A DNA stretch of 64,000 nucleotides from Orenia metallireducens. GTDB lineage: Bacteria; Bacillota; Halanaerobiia; Halobacteroidales; Halobacteroidaceae. The DNA lies in NCBI RefSeq assembly GCF_001693735.1, contig NZ_LWDV01000010.1, positions 207,196 to 271,195 of the forward strand. Reading direction: 5' to 3'. The notes under the pieces are model-generated. The model saw only the letters and a program-made list of their open reading frames with translations. It was not told where the DNA came from and ran no database searches. Shown here one piece after another: positions 44,445 through 54,178 of this stretch (position 1 is the stretch's first letter; each line of letters begins with the position of its first letter). A program made the position numbers and the translations under genes.

Positions 44445-44660
44445 GCCTTTCTCGCTATTAAGTCCCTTCGAGTCTTGCAGACTCGATCTAGTGGAGAAAT
44501 AAAGTGTAGAAGAAAAATTCCCGACCGAATTTTTCTCAATACTTTATAAAGCTTTATTTAAGAAAAACTTTTTAATTATAAATTCTGCTTTTCTCAGTAT
44601 TAAGTCCCCTTCAACTTCTTCGAACTCTTCGTAGTGGAAAAATTCCCGGCCAAATTTTTC
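44445..44660 (-). repeat. Imperfect direct repeat between mtrB and the trp leader
   Basis: Two ~90-base copies on the minus strand (about 44663-44583 and 44540-44440). Each has GAAAAATTYGGYCGGGAATTTTTC (self-complementary), then a small hairpin region, then GGGACTTAATA and GAGAAA-GCA. The second copy has the strong hairpin CGAGTCTGCAAGACTCG. Meaning unknown; possibly a dispersed element duplicated in the leader. No gene is seen. Confidence 0.65.
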
Positions 44661-44664
44661 CTAC

Positions 44665-44886
44665 TCACTCAGACTCAACACTACCATGTTTTGTCATAAG
44701 CTCGGCTTTTCCTCTAATCTTAATTGCAGATGTATGCTCTGTAAATTGAGCAACCATTACTTCACCAGCATCTAACTTTTCTGTATGATGGAATTTGGTC
44801 TGCTGCCCACGAGTCAAACCGATAATAGTAACCCCATCCTCTAAAGCTTTAATTACTATATATTCTTCACTTTTTGGTATATTCAT
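44665..44886 (-). CDS. mtrB: Tryptophan RNA-binding attenuation protein (TRAP)
   Basis: A 73-residue protein that clearly matches TRAP: YIVIKALEDGVTIIGLTRG, KFHHTEKLDAGEVMVAQFTE and HTSAIKIRGKAEL. It forms an 11-mer that binds tryptophan between subunits and GAG/UAG triplets around its rim. In B. subtilis mtrB is with folE elsewhere; here it directly precedes the trp operon and may be co-transcribed with it. ATG 44886 follows AAGGAGG. Confidence 0.95.
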   Translation of the reverse strand: MNIPKSEEYIVIKALEDGVTIIGLTRGQQTKFHHTEKLDAGEVMVAQFTEHTSAIKIRGKAELMTKHGSVESE

Positions 44887-44921
44887 TGTTGCCTCCTTAA
44901 TGAAAACACTTAGTTAATACT

Positions 44922-44950
44922 ATGATATACAAATTTATTACATGTGTCAA
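44922..44950 (-). promoter_or_regulatory. Sigma-A-type promoter of mtrB (and probably trp)
   Basis: TTGACA (44945-44950), 17-base spacer, TATCAT (44922-44927) on the minus strand, ~36 bases before the mtrB start. I see no equally good promoter between mtrB and the trp leader, so this one may drive both. Confidence 0.75.
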
Positions 44951-45022
44951 TATTAGATTCAAAGTATCTTTAACTATAATGTTATATTCAAAAAATTTAA
45001 AACTGTTAAATAAACCCAATAA

Positions 45023-45784
45023 TTACTCCTCTCTCTTATCCAGCCATAAAATAAGTAGAACTCCTAAAACAAATCCGATAATCTCTAAAAAACCAATCTG
45101 GTTTGGAATAACACTTCTCATCGATCCCAAAATTAAACCTGTTAAAAATGCCATCAGCAGAGAATTATAGTGCTCTAATAAATAGGATAAAATCCAAGAG
45201 AAACTCAGTAACCCTGCCACAACTCCAAATCCAAAGAAGATTATTATAGGTAAATCAAGGGTAGTAATTGCCTGTAAAACCCCTTGATATAACCCCAACA
45301 TAATTAAAATTGTTCCACCACTAACTCCAGGCAATATCATTGCTACACTACCAATAGCTCCACCCCAGAAGAACTTAAATAGATTTGCCTCTTGCATAGC
45401 TTGTGCTGAATCGATATCTATTGAATATCTATAAGCAAGACCTAAACCCAAAAGTGCCAGAGCAATAGTTTTTAGATTAAACTTCTCTACTTCCTTAGCA
45501 GTTACTTTGCTAGAGGCAAAGATCAATCCCAATAAGAAAGCAACCAGAAACCCCCGATAATCACTTTCTAACAAGCCAGTAATAACCTTAGAACCAAATA
45601 GAACTCCTATTACTGCCCCTAAACCAACCGGTATCAAAATTTTAAAATTAATTCTCTTAATTCCATTAATTAATTTCTCATATATATTCAAGATTAAAGC
45701 TATGGTTCCACCACTAATTCCTGGTAAGGTATTTGAAATCCCAATAGGAATCCCCTTTATTACTAGTTGCCAAAAATCATTCAT
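45023..45784 (-). CDS. DUF368 polyprenyl-phosphate transporter (PopT-like)
   Basis: A 253-residue membrane protein with about eight segments and the duplicated motif PGISGGTIAL (~residue 19) and PGVSGGTILIM (~150) that defines DUF368. The family is reported to return undecaprenyl phosphate across the membrane (PopT). Start ATG 45784 follows GAGGTG; an ATG 24 bases earlier has no site. It stands alone, divergent in function from its neighbours. Confidence 0.88.
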   Translation of the reverse strand: MNDFWQLVIKGIPIGISNTLPGISGGTIALILNIYEKLINGIKRINFKILIPVGLGAVIGVLFGSKVITGLLESDYRGFLVAFLLGLIFASSKVTAKEVEKFNLKTIALALLGLGLAYRYSIDIDSAQAMQEANLFKFFWGGAIGSVAMILPGVSGGTILIMLGLYQGVLQAITTLDLPIIIFFGFGVVAGLLSFSWILSYLLEHYNSLLMAFLTGLILGSMRSVIPNQIGFLEIIGFVLGVLLILWLDKREE

Positions 45785-46309
45785 AATTTCACCTCTATCT
45801 TTTATCATTAACTCTATACTATAATTTTATAGCTAATATTTTAGATAAATAACCTATTTAAAAAATTATTATACTAACAATATGTTTTAGAAAATATTTA
45901 AAAAACCAATGTATTTCAATAGTTTCACTTTTAAAATTAGATAAAATTATCAGATTTCACCACAAGAGTACTTCTTTAGGGAGAAAAAATAACTAAACCT
46001 ATAGGCTCATAAATTTATTACGGAAGGTTTTTAGTAAAAACCTGTAGGGAACCTTCCGTGGCAAAACCAGCTCACTCAGCAATTAAAGTAATAAATACTA
46101 GCATCAATTAGACTATATAACTAAAATTTTATTATGTTCTAAATCTTTGTTTAATTTTTACTTAGTTTAAATAATAATTTTCTCCATTTAAAACCTTAAC
46201 TATCAATTAAAAAAGTATAGCATTATCCATCTTAAAATTCACTTCATAACTAAAAATTAAAAAAATATAAAATTAAAGCTCCTCATGTTGAGGAGACTTA
46301 ATATCTGGA
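45785..46309. repeat. Gene-free gap with a palindromic dispersed repeat
   Basis: No ORF. At ~46000-46075 is a ~75-base palindrome-containing sequence (acggaaggtttttagtaaaa followed by acctgtagggaaccttccgt) that occurs in reverse orientation at 51665-51742, next to the dispersed repeat core. The rest is AT-rich without recognisable signals. Confidence 0.7.
46279..46295 (-). terminator. Terminator after the hexapeptide-repeat gene
   Basis: Stem CTCCTCA / TGAGGAG followed by CTTTAATTTT on the minus strand, 15 bases after the stop. Confidence 0.65.
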
Positions 46310-47281
46310 CTATATGTAATTAAGCTCATCCTTATACTTCTCCTGTAAAAACTTCAACAAACGTTTCTCAGCTTTATACTCATCTATTGGTTTAGCAGGT
46401 GAACCTATCACAGTAACCCCCTCATCCACAACCCTACCATAAGGTACAGTTGCCCCAGAACCAACAGTTGCTCCATCAGAGACTGTAGCTGTATGAACAA
46501 CAGAGTTAGATCCAATCATAACTTTGGAGCCAATTTTTCCACCTACAATAGCTCCACTACCAATAAAGGTTCCTGAATCTATAATAGTATAAATAACTTG
46601 TCTATCTTCATCAGATTCTATTTCTACTTTCTTGCGACCAACATTAAAGATACGAGACATAGGTCCTATCCTCACACCATCTTTAATCTGAACATTACTC
46701 TCAATATTAGCTGCTGTACCGATAGAAACATTATCTCCTATAGATACATTAGCCCTAATTGTCACATTCTCTTCAATAGTTACATTATCACCAATTGTAA
46801 CATTATTTCCTATAATAGCACCTGTACCAATGTGGCAGTTATTGCCGATAGCTGTATGACCTCTGACAACTACACCACTACCTATAAAGGTACCTTCTCC
46901 AATCTTAACATCCTCTTGCAAGATAGCATTACCCACAATTTGACTCATAGAACCTACCTCTACACCATCATAGAGCTCTGATAACGAACTAACACTAGCA
47001 GTGGGAGCTAGAGTGATATCTCTAACCAGTTTATTTCTAACTGGATTATTATACTCTAATACTGGACTGATTACAATCACTGGGTCAAGACTACTTTCCT
47101 TAATCAATTGTAATATTTTTTCTTTCTGCCCTTTAGGTACGATTGTAGCAAATTCTAACTTGCGCCCATCACTCTGTTTAACTACTTTAATCGAATAATC
47201 TAGTTTATGATAATTAAATATATACCTCAATCTATAACTTACTGTTCCTCTAACTGTAGCAACAATCTGATAATAATCCAT
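46310..47281 (-). CDS. Left-handed beta-helix (hexapeptide repeat) protein
   Basis: A 323-residue protein: an N-terminal alpha/beta domain (~1-100), then ~20 hexapeptide turns of the type IGxNVx (IGNNVTIGDNVTIEENVTI), interrupted at ~215-240 by a loop (GRKKVEIESDEDR), and a C-terminal helix. The fold is that of acyl- and nucleotidyl-transferases such as LpxA and GlmU, but no family-specific catalytic His/nucleotide motif lets me name a substrate. Start ATG 47281 follows GGGAGTGGG. Confidence 0.8.
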   Translation of the reverse strand: MDYYQIVATVRGTVSYRLRYIFNYHKLDYSIKVVKQSDGRKLEFATIVPKGQKEKILQLIKESSLDPVIVISPVLEYNNPVRNKLVRDITLAPTASVSSLSELYDGVEVGSMSQIVGNAILQEDVKIGEGTFIGSGVVVRGHTAIGNNCHIGTGAIIGNNVTIGDNVTIEENVTIRANVSIGDNVSIGTAANIESNVQIKDGVRIGPMSRIFNVGRKKVEIESDEDRQVIYTIIDSGTFIGSGAIVGGKIGSKVMIGSNSVVHTATVSDGATVGSGATVPYGRVVDEGVTVIGSPAKPIDEYKAEKRLLKFLQEKYKDELNYI

Positions 47282-47352
47282 CTTCCCACTCCCTTCAAAC
47301 AATTGCACATTAGCTAATAGCTATATAAATTAATATGAATCACTATATAATT

Positions 47353-47850
47353 TTATGATACCTCTTTCTCTGCTTCCTTTTCTTGCTCATTTCTCTTTTG
47401 ATGGGCAATTCTAGCTGATGCTGCTGAAGCAATACCTGCTACTAAATCATCCAAGAATGTATTAACCCTATCCTTACTTGTATCCAATCTCTCCATTGCT
47501 CCAAATTTATTCTTATCTAAGTATCCAAAGCTGGTAAAGCCTATAGTTCCATAGATATTAGCAATAGCTAAAGCCAAACTCTCATCGACTCCATACAAGG
47601 GCTCATCCCTTTTAATAATACTAGCTAAAGGCTCTTCTACTTTACCTTCTTCTGTTAATTTATCTAACGCTATTCCTGTCAATAGAGTATATTGTACCTC
47701 TCTTTTTTCTAAAACGCTATGAACAGATTCTAAACATTCCTCTATGTTTAAATTCTCACTATAAGGCTTTTGTAGGGCATAGACAATCTCTGCAATCTCT
47801 TTTATTTGAACTCCTCTTTCTTCCAATTTTTCTATAATTATATCTCTCAT
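47353..47850 (-). CDS. PgpA-family protein (YutG-like)
   Basis: A 165-residue protein of the phosphatidylglycerophosphatase A family. The signature FLDDLVAGIASAASARI is near the C-terminus. In Firmicutes this soluble YutG type often stands alone and its substrate is unproven, so I do not use pgpA as a symbol. ATG 47850 follows GGGGGAG. Confidence 0.75.
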   Translation of the reverse strand: MRDIIIEKLEERGVQIKEIAEIVYALQKPYSENLNIEECLESVHSVLEKREVQYTLLTGIALDKLTEEGKVEEPLASIIKRDEPLYGVDESLALAIANIYGTIGFTSFGYLDKNKFGAMERLDTSKDRVNTFLDDLVAGIASAASARIAHQKRNEQEKEAEKEVS

Positions 47851-47961
47851 ATATTCTCCCCCTTTTTAATTTATACATATATTATATGATACTAAATTTA
47901 AATTGGTTATACTTTTTTATAAATCTAGCTCATTTATTATTAGATTGATAACTATCTTTGT

Positions 47962-50900
47962 TTAATTATTAATAATAGAATATCTTACTTCTAACTGCCC
48001 CAGATCCTTCTCTAGCCTCTGATTTATCTTAGCTTTATAAACAGAAGATAATTTAACAATCACTCTCTTACCCTCAATAAGTAAATGTAGATAAACTTTG
48101 CTATCACCTTTATGTCTTGATAGTATATCCTTTAGCTTCTCTAATATATCTTCCTCTAATGTCTCTAATTGAATATGGAGAACCTCTTTCTTAGTAGAAT
48201 TGTTCTGATTCTCTTGAAGAAAGTCCTCTTCTATATCAGCTAATCTACTTGCAATAATCTTACCTTCTTCATTTAATTTACCCTCAACCAAGATAACATC
48301 ATCTTCTAAAATATACTCTTGATAATTTTCATAGACATTTGGGAAGACAATGACTTCAATCTCTCCAAATTCATCTTCTAAAGTCATAAAGGACATCTTT
48401 TTATGATTCCTAGTTAATATTTCGCGATTAGCAGTGATTAATCCTCCTAGGATAACCTTTTCTTTAAATTTTCCAGATTTTCTACTATCTAAAGTCCTCT
48501 TTGCCTTTATCTTAGGTAGATAATCCTTAATAGGATGTCCCGTTAGATAAAACCCTAACATCTCTTTTTCTAAGGCTAATAGTCTCCTTGAATCAAACTC
48601 ATCTATCTTAGGTATATCTATCCTATCATCCATAAATTCATCTTCATTGAAGATATCTAAAAAACTGGTCTGCCCATTACTCTTCTGTTTCTGTACCTGC
48701 TGAGCCTGGGTAAAGACATCTTCTAATATCTCTAAAAGCTGGGAGCGATATAAATCTAAAGAATCAAAAGCACCTGCCTTAATCAAACTCTCTATCACCC
48801 TATGATTAACTCTAGATAAGTTAACTCGCTCACAGAAATCCTTTAAATCTTCAAATCTCTTCTCTTCTCTTGCTTCAATAATTGCCTCAATAGCCTTAGA
48901 ACCTACATTTTTAATACCTGCCAATCCAAAACGAATCTTTCCTCCTTCTACAGTAAAATCGATTCTACTGTAATTGACATCTGGAGGAAGAATGTCAATC
49001 CCCATTGCCTCTAACTCTGAAATATACTCTGCTATCTTATCACTATTACCAATTACACTACTCATTAAGGCAGCCATAAATTCTACTGGGTAATGGGTCT
49101 TAAAATAAGCTGTCTGATATGAGATATAAGCATAAGCTGTACTATGGGCCTTGTTAAAGCCATAACCACTGAAATATTCAATCAACTCAAATAGCTCTTC
49201 AGCTAGCTCTTGGCTATATCCTCGATTGATAGCCCCTTCTACCGTCTCATTACCATTTATAAATATCTCATAATGCTTCTTCATCTCTTCAGGCTTCTTC
49301 TTACCCATTGCTCTTCTAAGTAAATCAGCTTCTCCTAGAGAATACCCTGCAATCTTTTGGGCTATCTGCATTACCTGCTCTTGATATAAGATAACACCAT
49401 AGGTTGGCTCTAATATTTCTCTCAAATCTTCATGAGGATATTCAATCTCTTCTCTTCCGTGACGTCTAGCAATATAATCATCTACCATTCCACTTCCTAG
49501 AGGTCCTGGTCGATATAAAGCAAGTAGAGCTATAATATCCTCAATCTCCTCAGGCTCTAGCTTGGCAATTAAGCGTCTCATTCCATCACTCTCTAACTGG
49601 AATATGCCCAAACTATCACCAGTACTTAGCATCTTAAATACTCTCTTATCATCAAAGGGAATTTCCGATAATTCTAGCTCTACCCCTTGAGTCTCTTTAA
49701 TCAAGGCTAAGGTCTTGTTAATTACCGTCAATGTTCTCAACCCTAAAAAGTCCATCTTCAATAGACCTAAAGCTTCTAAATCTCCCATTGGATATTGGGT
49801 AGTAACTTCACCTTTACTCTGATAAAGTGGAGTGTAATTGGTAATATCATCTTTGGTAATAATCACCCCCGCTGCATGGGTAGAGGCATGACGGGTCAAT
49901 CCTTCAATCTTTTTAGAGTAATCTATAACCTCTTTGACTTGATAGTCTTTATGATATAAATTCCTCAACTCTTCTGACTCATTTAATGCCTTATCAATTG
50001 TAATTCCTAAAGAATTAGGAATAGCCTTAGCCACCTTATCACCTTTATCATAGGATACACCTAAAGCCCTAGAAACATCCCGTATAGCTCCCTTAGCTGC
50101 CATCGTTCCAAAAGTAATAATCTGTGCCACCCTATCTTGTCCATATTTTTTAACTACATAATCTATTACCTCATCACGCCGCTCGTAACAGAAATCAATG
50201 TCAATATCCGGCATTGAAATACGAGCAGGATTCAAAAAACGTTCAAATAATAAATTATACTCTAAGGGATCAATCTCTGTAATATCAAGTAGATAAGAGA
50301 CTATACTGGAAGCAGCACTTCCTCGTCCAGGACCTACAATAATCTCATTATCCTTAGCATACTTGATAAAATCCCTAACGATTAGAAAATAAGCAGGATA
50401 TCCCATCTCATTGATCACATCTAACTCATATTCTAATCTCTCTTCAATCTCTGCTGTTACTTCATCATACTTATTCTCTAAGCCCTCATAAGCAAGTTTT
50501 CGTAAATAAGACTCTAAACTCTCCCCTTCTGGTACCTCATAATGGGGTAATAGAATTTGGTCAAAATCTAACTCCACATTACAGCGCTTAGCAATCTTAA
50601 CTGTATTCTCAATAGCTGTTGGATAATCCTTAAATATTTCCAGCATCTCTTCTGCCGGTTTAAAGTAAAATTGGTCATTAGGGAACTTCATTCTATTCTT
50701 ATCATCAACATCCTTACCTGTCTGGATACATAAGAGTAGATCATGTAATTTATTATCCTCTTGATTTAGATAATGGACATCATTAGTTGCCACAAGAGAA
50801 ATCTCTAGCTCTTGGCTTAATTCCACCAATCCTTTATTTATTAAATGCTGATCAGCAAGACCATGGTCTTGTAATTCTAAGAAAAAGTTCCCTTCTCCAA

Positions 50901-51390
50901 AGATCCGCTGGTATTGTAATGCCACTTCTTTGGCTCTATCCTTCTGATTATTTCGCAATAAAGTAGCTAACTCTCCTGCTAGACAGCTACTTAAGCAGAT
51001 AATCCCTTCACTATAATCACGCAAGAGGTTCTTATCAACCCTCGGCTTATAATAAAACCCCTGTAAATAAGATAATGAAACTAACTTCAGTAAGTTTTGA
51101 TAGCCTTGATTATTCTCTGCCAATAATACCAAATGAGCTAGCCTTCTATTATTTACATCTTTCTTCAAATGGTTATCAGCAACATAAACCTCACAACCAA
51201 TAATCGGTTTAATACCTTCTTTTTTCGCCTGCCGATAAAAATCCACAGCTCCATACATTACTCCATGATCGGTCATCGCAATAGCAGGCATATTGTACTC
51301 CTTTGCCTTTCTAACTAAATCCTTGATTCTAACAGCACCATCTAAGAGACTATACTCTGTATGTAGATGTAAATGAACAAATTGTTCCAT
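47962..51390 (-). CDS. dnaE: DNA polymerase III alpha subunit, DnaE type
   Basis: A 1142-residue replicative polymerase. N-terminal PHP domain (HLHLHTEYSLLDGAV; MTDHGVMYG), palm with the catalytic PDIDIDFCYERRDEVIDYV, fingers (RRAMGKKKPEEM; GYGFNKAHSTAY), tandem HhH near residue 800 and a C-terminal OB fold (ILGGLITANREILTR). Start ATG 51390 follows AAGGAGG. It faces ytrH/ytrI, a conserved Firmicute neighbourhood. Confidence 0.97.
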   Translation of the reverse strand: MEQFVHLHLHTEYSLLDGAVRIKDLVRKAKEYNMPAIAMTDHGVMYGAVDFYRQAKKEGIKPIIGCEVYVADNHLKKDVNNRRLAHLVLLAENNQGYQNLLKLVSLSYLQGFYYKPRVDKNLLRDYSEGIICLSSCLAGELATLLRNNQKDRAKEVALQYQRIFGEGNFFLELQDHGLADQHLINKGLVELSQELEISLVATNDVHYLNQEDNKLHDLLLCIQTGKDVDDKNRMKFPNDQFYFKPAEEMLEIFKDYPTAIENTVKIAKRCNVELDFDQILLPHYEVPEGESLESYLRKLAYEGLENKYDEVTAEIEERLEYELDVINEMGYPAYFLIVRDFIKYAKDNEIIVGPGRGSAASSIVSYLLDITEIDPLEYNLLFERFLNPARISMPDIDIDFCYERRDEVIDYVVKKYGQDRVAQIITFGTMAAKGAIRDVSRALGVSYDKGDKVAKAIPNSLGITIDKALNESEELRNLYHKDYQVKEVIDYSKKIEGLTRHASTHAAGVIITKDDITNYTPLYQSKGEVTTQYPMGDLEALGLLKMDFLGLRTLTVINKTLALIKETQGVELELSEIPFDDKRVFKMLSTGDSLGIFQLESDGMRRLIAKLEPEEIEDIIALLALYRPGPLGSGMVDDYIARRHGREEIEYPHEDLREILEPTYGVILYQEQVMQIAQKIAGYSLGEADLLRRAMGKKKPEEMKKHYEIFINGNETVEGAINRGYSQELAEELFELIEYFSGYGFNKAHSTAYAYISYQTAYFKTHYPVEFMAALMSSVIGNSDKIAEYISELEAMGIDILPPDVNYSRIDFTVEGGKIRFGLAGIKNVGSKAIEAIIEAREEKRFEDLKDFCERVNLSRVNHRVIESLIKAGAFDSLDLYRSQLLEILEDVFTQAQQVQKQKSNGQTSFLDIFNEDEFMDDRIDIPKIDEFDSRRLLALEKEMLGFYLTGHPIKDYLPKIKAKRTLDSRKSGKFKEKVILGGLITANREILTRNHKKMSFMTLEDEFGEIEVIVFPNVYENYQEYILEDDVILVEGKLNEEGKIIASRLADIEEDFLQENQNNSTKKEVLHIQLETLEEDILEKLKDILSRHKGDSKVYLHLLIEGKRVIVKLSSVYKAKINQRLEKDLGQLEVRYSIINN

Positions 51391-52074
51391 GAATTACACC
51401 TCCTTGAATTAAAATTGAAAATATAAGATTGAGAATTAAAAAGGTTTTAAATCGAAGAAAATTAATGTTTGAATGAAGCAAGCATTCTAAAAAATAATAG
51501 GATTAAAGGTAGTCTCTGAATTAGAACTCTCAAATTTTTAACCTCAATAAATGTTGATTGCGTAGTGAGTAGGCTCTGCCACGGAGAGTCTTGATCGGGT
51601 TTACCACGAAAGGTTTGCTTTTTAAACCCGTAGGTTAGACTCGCAGGTATATTTTCTTCTTGATTGGGCTGTTTTTGCCACGGAAGGTTCCCTACAGGTT
51701 TTTACTAAAAACCTTCCGTAATAAATTTATGAACCTGTAGGTTTGGTTACTTTTTCATCAAGAAAAAAGGTAACTCGCCATTAGGCGAAACCTAAGAATT
51801 TATCTGCTTTTTAAAGCTAAAAACTTTATAATATGCTCCTTATTCTAAATAATAAACTCCACAAATATTTTAATAATGCTATGAAAATTTCTTAAAATCT
51901 AATATTTTATTATTTCCCGATTGATCCCCTTTTATCCTCCTTATTAATCGATAAGGTATAATTAATTTATAAGTAAAATAAGTATATTGTACGGTTTAAA
52001 TTTGAGTATATTAAAAATTATTAATTGTAGATTGTTAATTAACAACTATCAATTAAATTAGTGTGGGTGATAAA
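51391..52074. repeat. dnaE-ytrH gap filled by a composite dispersed repeat
   Basis: No ORF. From ~51440 to 51800 it contains gtttgaatgaagcaagc, gattgcgtagtgagt, two nested palindromes (including the ccacggaaggttccctacag unit, an inverted copy of 46000-46075) and the hairpin core ggttactttttcatcaag... ending gtaactcgccattaggcgaa at 51741-51792. The same core ends the three truncated effector genes. 51800-52060 is AT-rich and holds the ytrH promoter region; I see no clear -35/-10. Confidence 0.8.
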
Positions 52075-52386
52075 ATGGAAAGGTTAATCTTAGTCTTTTT
52101 TGTATCTTTGGGAGTTGTACTAGGAGGCTCTATACTAGGGAGTATAGGGGCTACCTTAGCAAAGCAATCCCCTATCAAAGTAATGTCACAACTATCACAA
52201 GAGATTAAACTATGGGCTGTGGTCACAGCTATGGGAGGAAGCTTCTCCTACTTACGGATGATTGAAGGTGGAGTCTTTGAAGGAAAAATTATCGTAATAT
52301 TTAAACAATTTATCATTTTGACTGTTGCCTTTCTAGGAGCACAACTAGGTATCTGGATTATCTCTGTCTTAACTGGAGGAAATTAA
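52075..52386 (+). CDS. ytrH: Sporulation membrane protein YtrH
   Basis: A 103-residue protein with three hydrophobic segments and the family string GSILGSIGATLAKQSPIKVM, followed by ELIKLWAV-like and MGGSFSYLRMIEGGVF. In B. subtilis YtrH is made in the mother cell during spore formation. I use ATG 52075; the in-frame GTG 12 bases upstream lies inside the only ribosome site (GGGTGA). It is divergent from dnaE and precedes ytrI. Confidence 0.88.
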   Translation: MERLILVFFVSLGVVLGGSILGSIGATLAKQSPIKVMSQLSQEIKLWAVVTAMGGSFSYLRMIEGGVFEGKIIVIFKQFIILTVAFLGAQLGIWIISVLTGGN

Positions 52387-52387
52387 A

Positions 52388-52861
52388 TTGAGTTTTAATT
52401 TCCTAACTTTGACCAAGAATGATATTTTACGTTTATTTGCATCCTTTCTCTTAGGAATGATTACAGGGATAACTATACTTAATTTACTCGTTGGACCCCA
52501 ATTAGACCAACTTATCTTTGAGAGGGAGGAATTATTATCAGAGATAGAAAGCCAACAGACCACCTTAGATAAACTAGAAGAGAGCTTGGCAGAAGAAAGA
52601 AGGAAGGTAATTCAAGATTTAACTATAGAGATAGAAAATAAGATAGATAAGCATATTAAGCAGGAGCTGAAGAAGGATATCTTTGAGATATTAAAGAGTT
52701 TAATAGGTAGAGATATCTCAAAGGTAGATGGTAAATTATTAGCAGAGACCCTTGATGGTAGAATAATTATAGTAGAGAAGAAGAGTTATAAACTTAATTT
52801 CCTCTGGATTATAATTCAGCCTAATGCGATTATATCCTTTAAGATAATTGAAGAGAAATAG
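52388..52861 (+). CDS. ytrI: YtrI-like sporulation membrane protein
   Basis: A 157-residue protein: short cytoplasmic start, one membrane segment (~14-36, LFASFLLGMITGITILNLLV), a coiled coil (~42-85) and a small extracytoplasmic domain. TTG start at 52388 with GGAGG overlapping the end of ytrH. Assignment as YtrI rests on size, topology and the gene order ytrH-ytrI beside dnaE. Confidence 0.72.
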   Translation: MSFNFLTLTKNDILRLFASFLLGMITGITILNLLVGPQLDQLIFEREELLSEIESQQTTLDKLEESLAEERRKVIQDLTIEIENKIDKHIKQELKKDIFEILKSLIGRDISKVDGKLLAETLDGRIIIVEKKSYKLNFLWIIIQPNAIISFKIIEEK

Positions 52862-52884
52862 GGAGCATAATTTCCCATGCTCCC
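52860..52884. terminator. Bidirectional hairpin between ytrI and aspC
   Basis: Stem GGGAGCAT / ATGCTCCC with a short loop between two convergent genes. No long T run on either side, so strength is uncertain. Confidence 0.55.
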
Positions 52885-52894
52885 TACAAGTATA

Positions 52895-54061
52895 TTACCC
52901 TACAAATTTAGCAATTCTCTTAATCGCTTCATTAATTTCAGCTTCACTAGTCGCATAAGACAATCTGATATATCCAGCCATCCCAAAGGCTGAACCTGGT
53001 ACTGTAGCTACCCCAGCCTCTTCTAGTAACATCTCTACTAATTGATAGTCATCCTTAATCTCTTTTCCTAATAATTCTTTAACGTTTACAAAGATATAAA
53101 ATGAGCCTTCTGGTCTTCCAACTTTTAAACCTTTGATATTATTTATTCCATCAGTAATTATATCTCTTCTTGCTTTAAAAGCCTCTACCATCTCATGAGT
53201 AGGTTCTTGAGTTCCAGCAATTGCAGCTAAACTCGCCTTTTGAGCAATTGAATTGGCATTAGAGGTACTATGGCTTTGTAATCTACCCATAGCTTTAATC
53301 ACCTCTTTAGGTCCAATAGCGTAACCTATTCTCCAGCCAGTCATTGCATAAGCCTTAGAAACACCATCAATAATAATAGTTCTTTCTTTTACCTCTTCAC
53401 CTAAAGTAGCAATACTGACTACATCTTGATTATAACTTACCTTCCGATAGATCTCATCAGAGATTATAAAAATATCTTTCTCCACAGCTATTTGAGCAAT
53501 CCCTTCTAACTCATCTTTAGTATAGACAGCCCCTGTAGGATTAGATGGACTATTTATAATCACTAATTTAGTCTTATCAGTAATAGCAGCCTTAAATTCT
53601 GCGACAGTCATCTTAAATTTATTATCCTCAGAAGTCTCTACTACTACAGGGTTTCCTCCAGCAAACTTAATCTGTTCAGGATAACTAACCCAGTAAGGAG
53701 CAGGTAATATGACCTCATCACCCTCATCTACTAGTGCTTGAATAGCATTAAATAATGAACTTTTTGCCCCACTAGAAACAATTACTTGATCGCTAGTATA
53801 CTCTAATCCTCTCTCTGCCTTACAACTACTACAGATTGCCTCCCTCAACTCTTGAATACCCACAGTAGCTGTATATGTAGTAAAGCCTTCTTCAATAGCT
53901 TTAATAGCAGCCTCTTTCACATGTGCAGGAGTTTCAAAGTCAGGTTCCCCTGCTCCTAAACTAATAATCTCTCTTCCTTCTTCTTTTAAAGCCTTTGCTT
54001 TAGCAGTGATTGCTAATGTAGGAGAGTTTGCAATTCCTTGAACACGTGCTGATAATCTCAT
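52895..54061 (-). CDS. Aspartate-type aminotransferase (class I PLP)
   Basis: A 388-residue fold-type-I aminotransferase: SLGAGEPDFETPAHV near the start, NSPSNPTGAVY, the PLP lysine in DGVSKAYAMTGWRIGY, and IRLSYATSEAEI at the end. It belongs to the AspB/aspartate-prephenate aminotransferase group; substrate choice cannot be read from sequence. ATG 54061 after GGAGGAATAA. Confidence 0.92.
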   Translation of the reverse strand: MRLSARVQGIANSPTLAITAKAKALKEEGREIISLGAGEPDFETPAHVKEAAIKAIEEGFTTYTATVGIQELREAICSSCKAERGLEYTSDQVIVSSGAKSSLFNAIQALVDEGDEVILPAPYWVSYPEQIKFAGGNPVVVETSEDNKFKMTVAEFKAAITDKTKLVIINSPSNPTGAVYTKDELEGIAQIAVEKDIFIISDEIYRKVSYNQDVVSIATLGEEVKERTIIIDGVSKAYAMTGWRIGYAIGPKEVIKAMGRLQSHSTSNANSIAQKASLAAIAGTQEPTHEMVEAFKARRDIITDGINNIKGLKVGRPEGSFYIFVNVKELLGKEIKDDYQLVEMLLEEAGVATVPGSAFGMAGYIRLSYATSEAEINEAIKRIAKFVG

Positions 54062-54131
54062 TTGATTTATTCCTCCTCAATCCTTAACTACTTATATTCT
54101 TATGTGAAAATAATAACTTTATTAAAAGCAA

Positions 54132-54153
54132 GGGTAAATAGAATATCTACCCC
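54132..54153 (-). terminator. Probable terminator after typA
   Basis: Stem GGGTAGATA / TATTTACCC with the loop TTC, followed by a weak T-rich tail (TTGCTTTTAAT) on the minus strand. Confidence 0.5.
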
Positions 54154-54178
54154 TACACATTATACAATATCATGCTCA

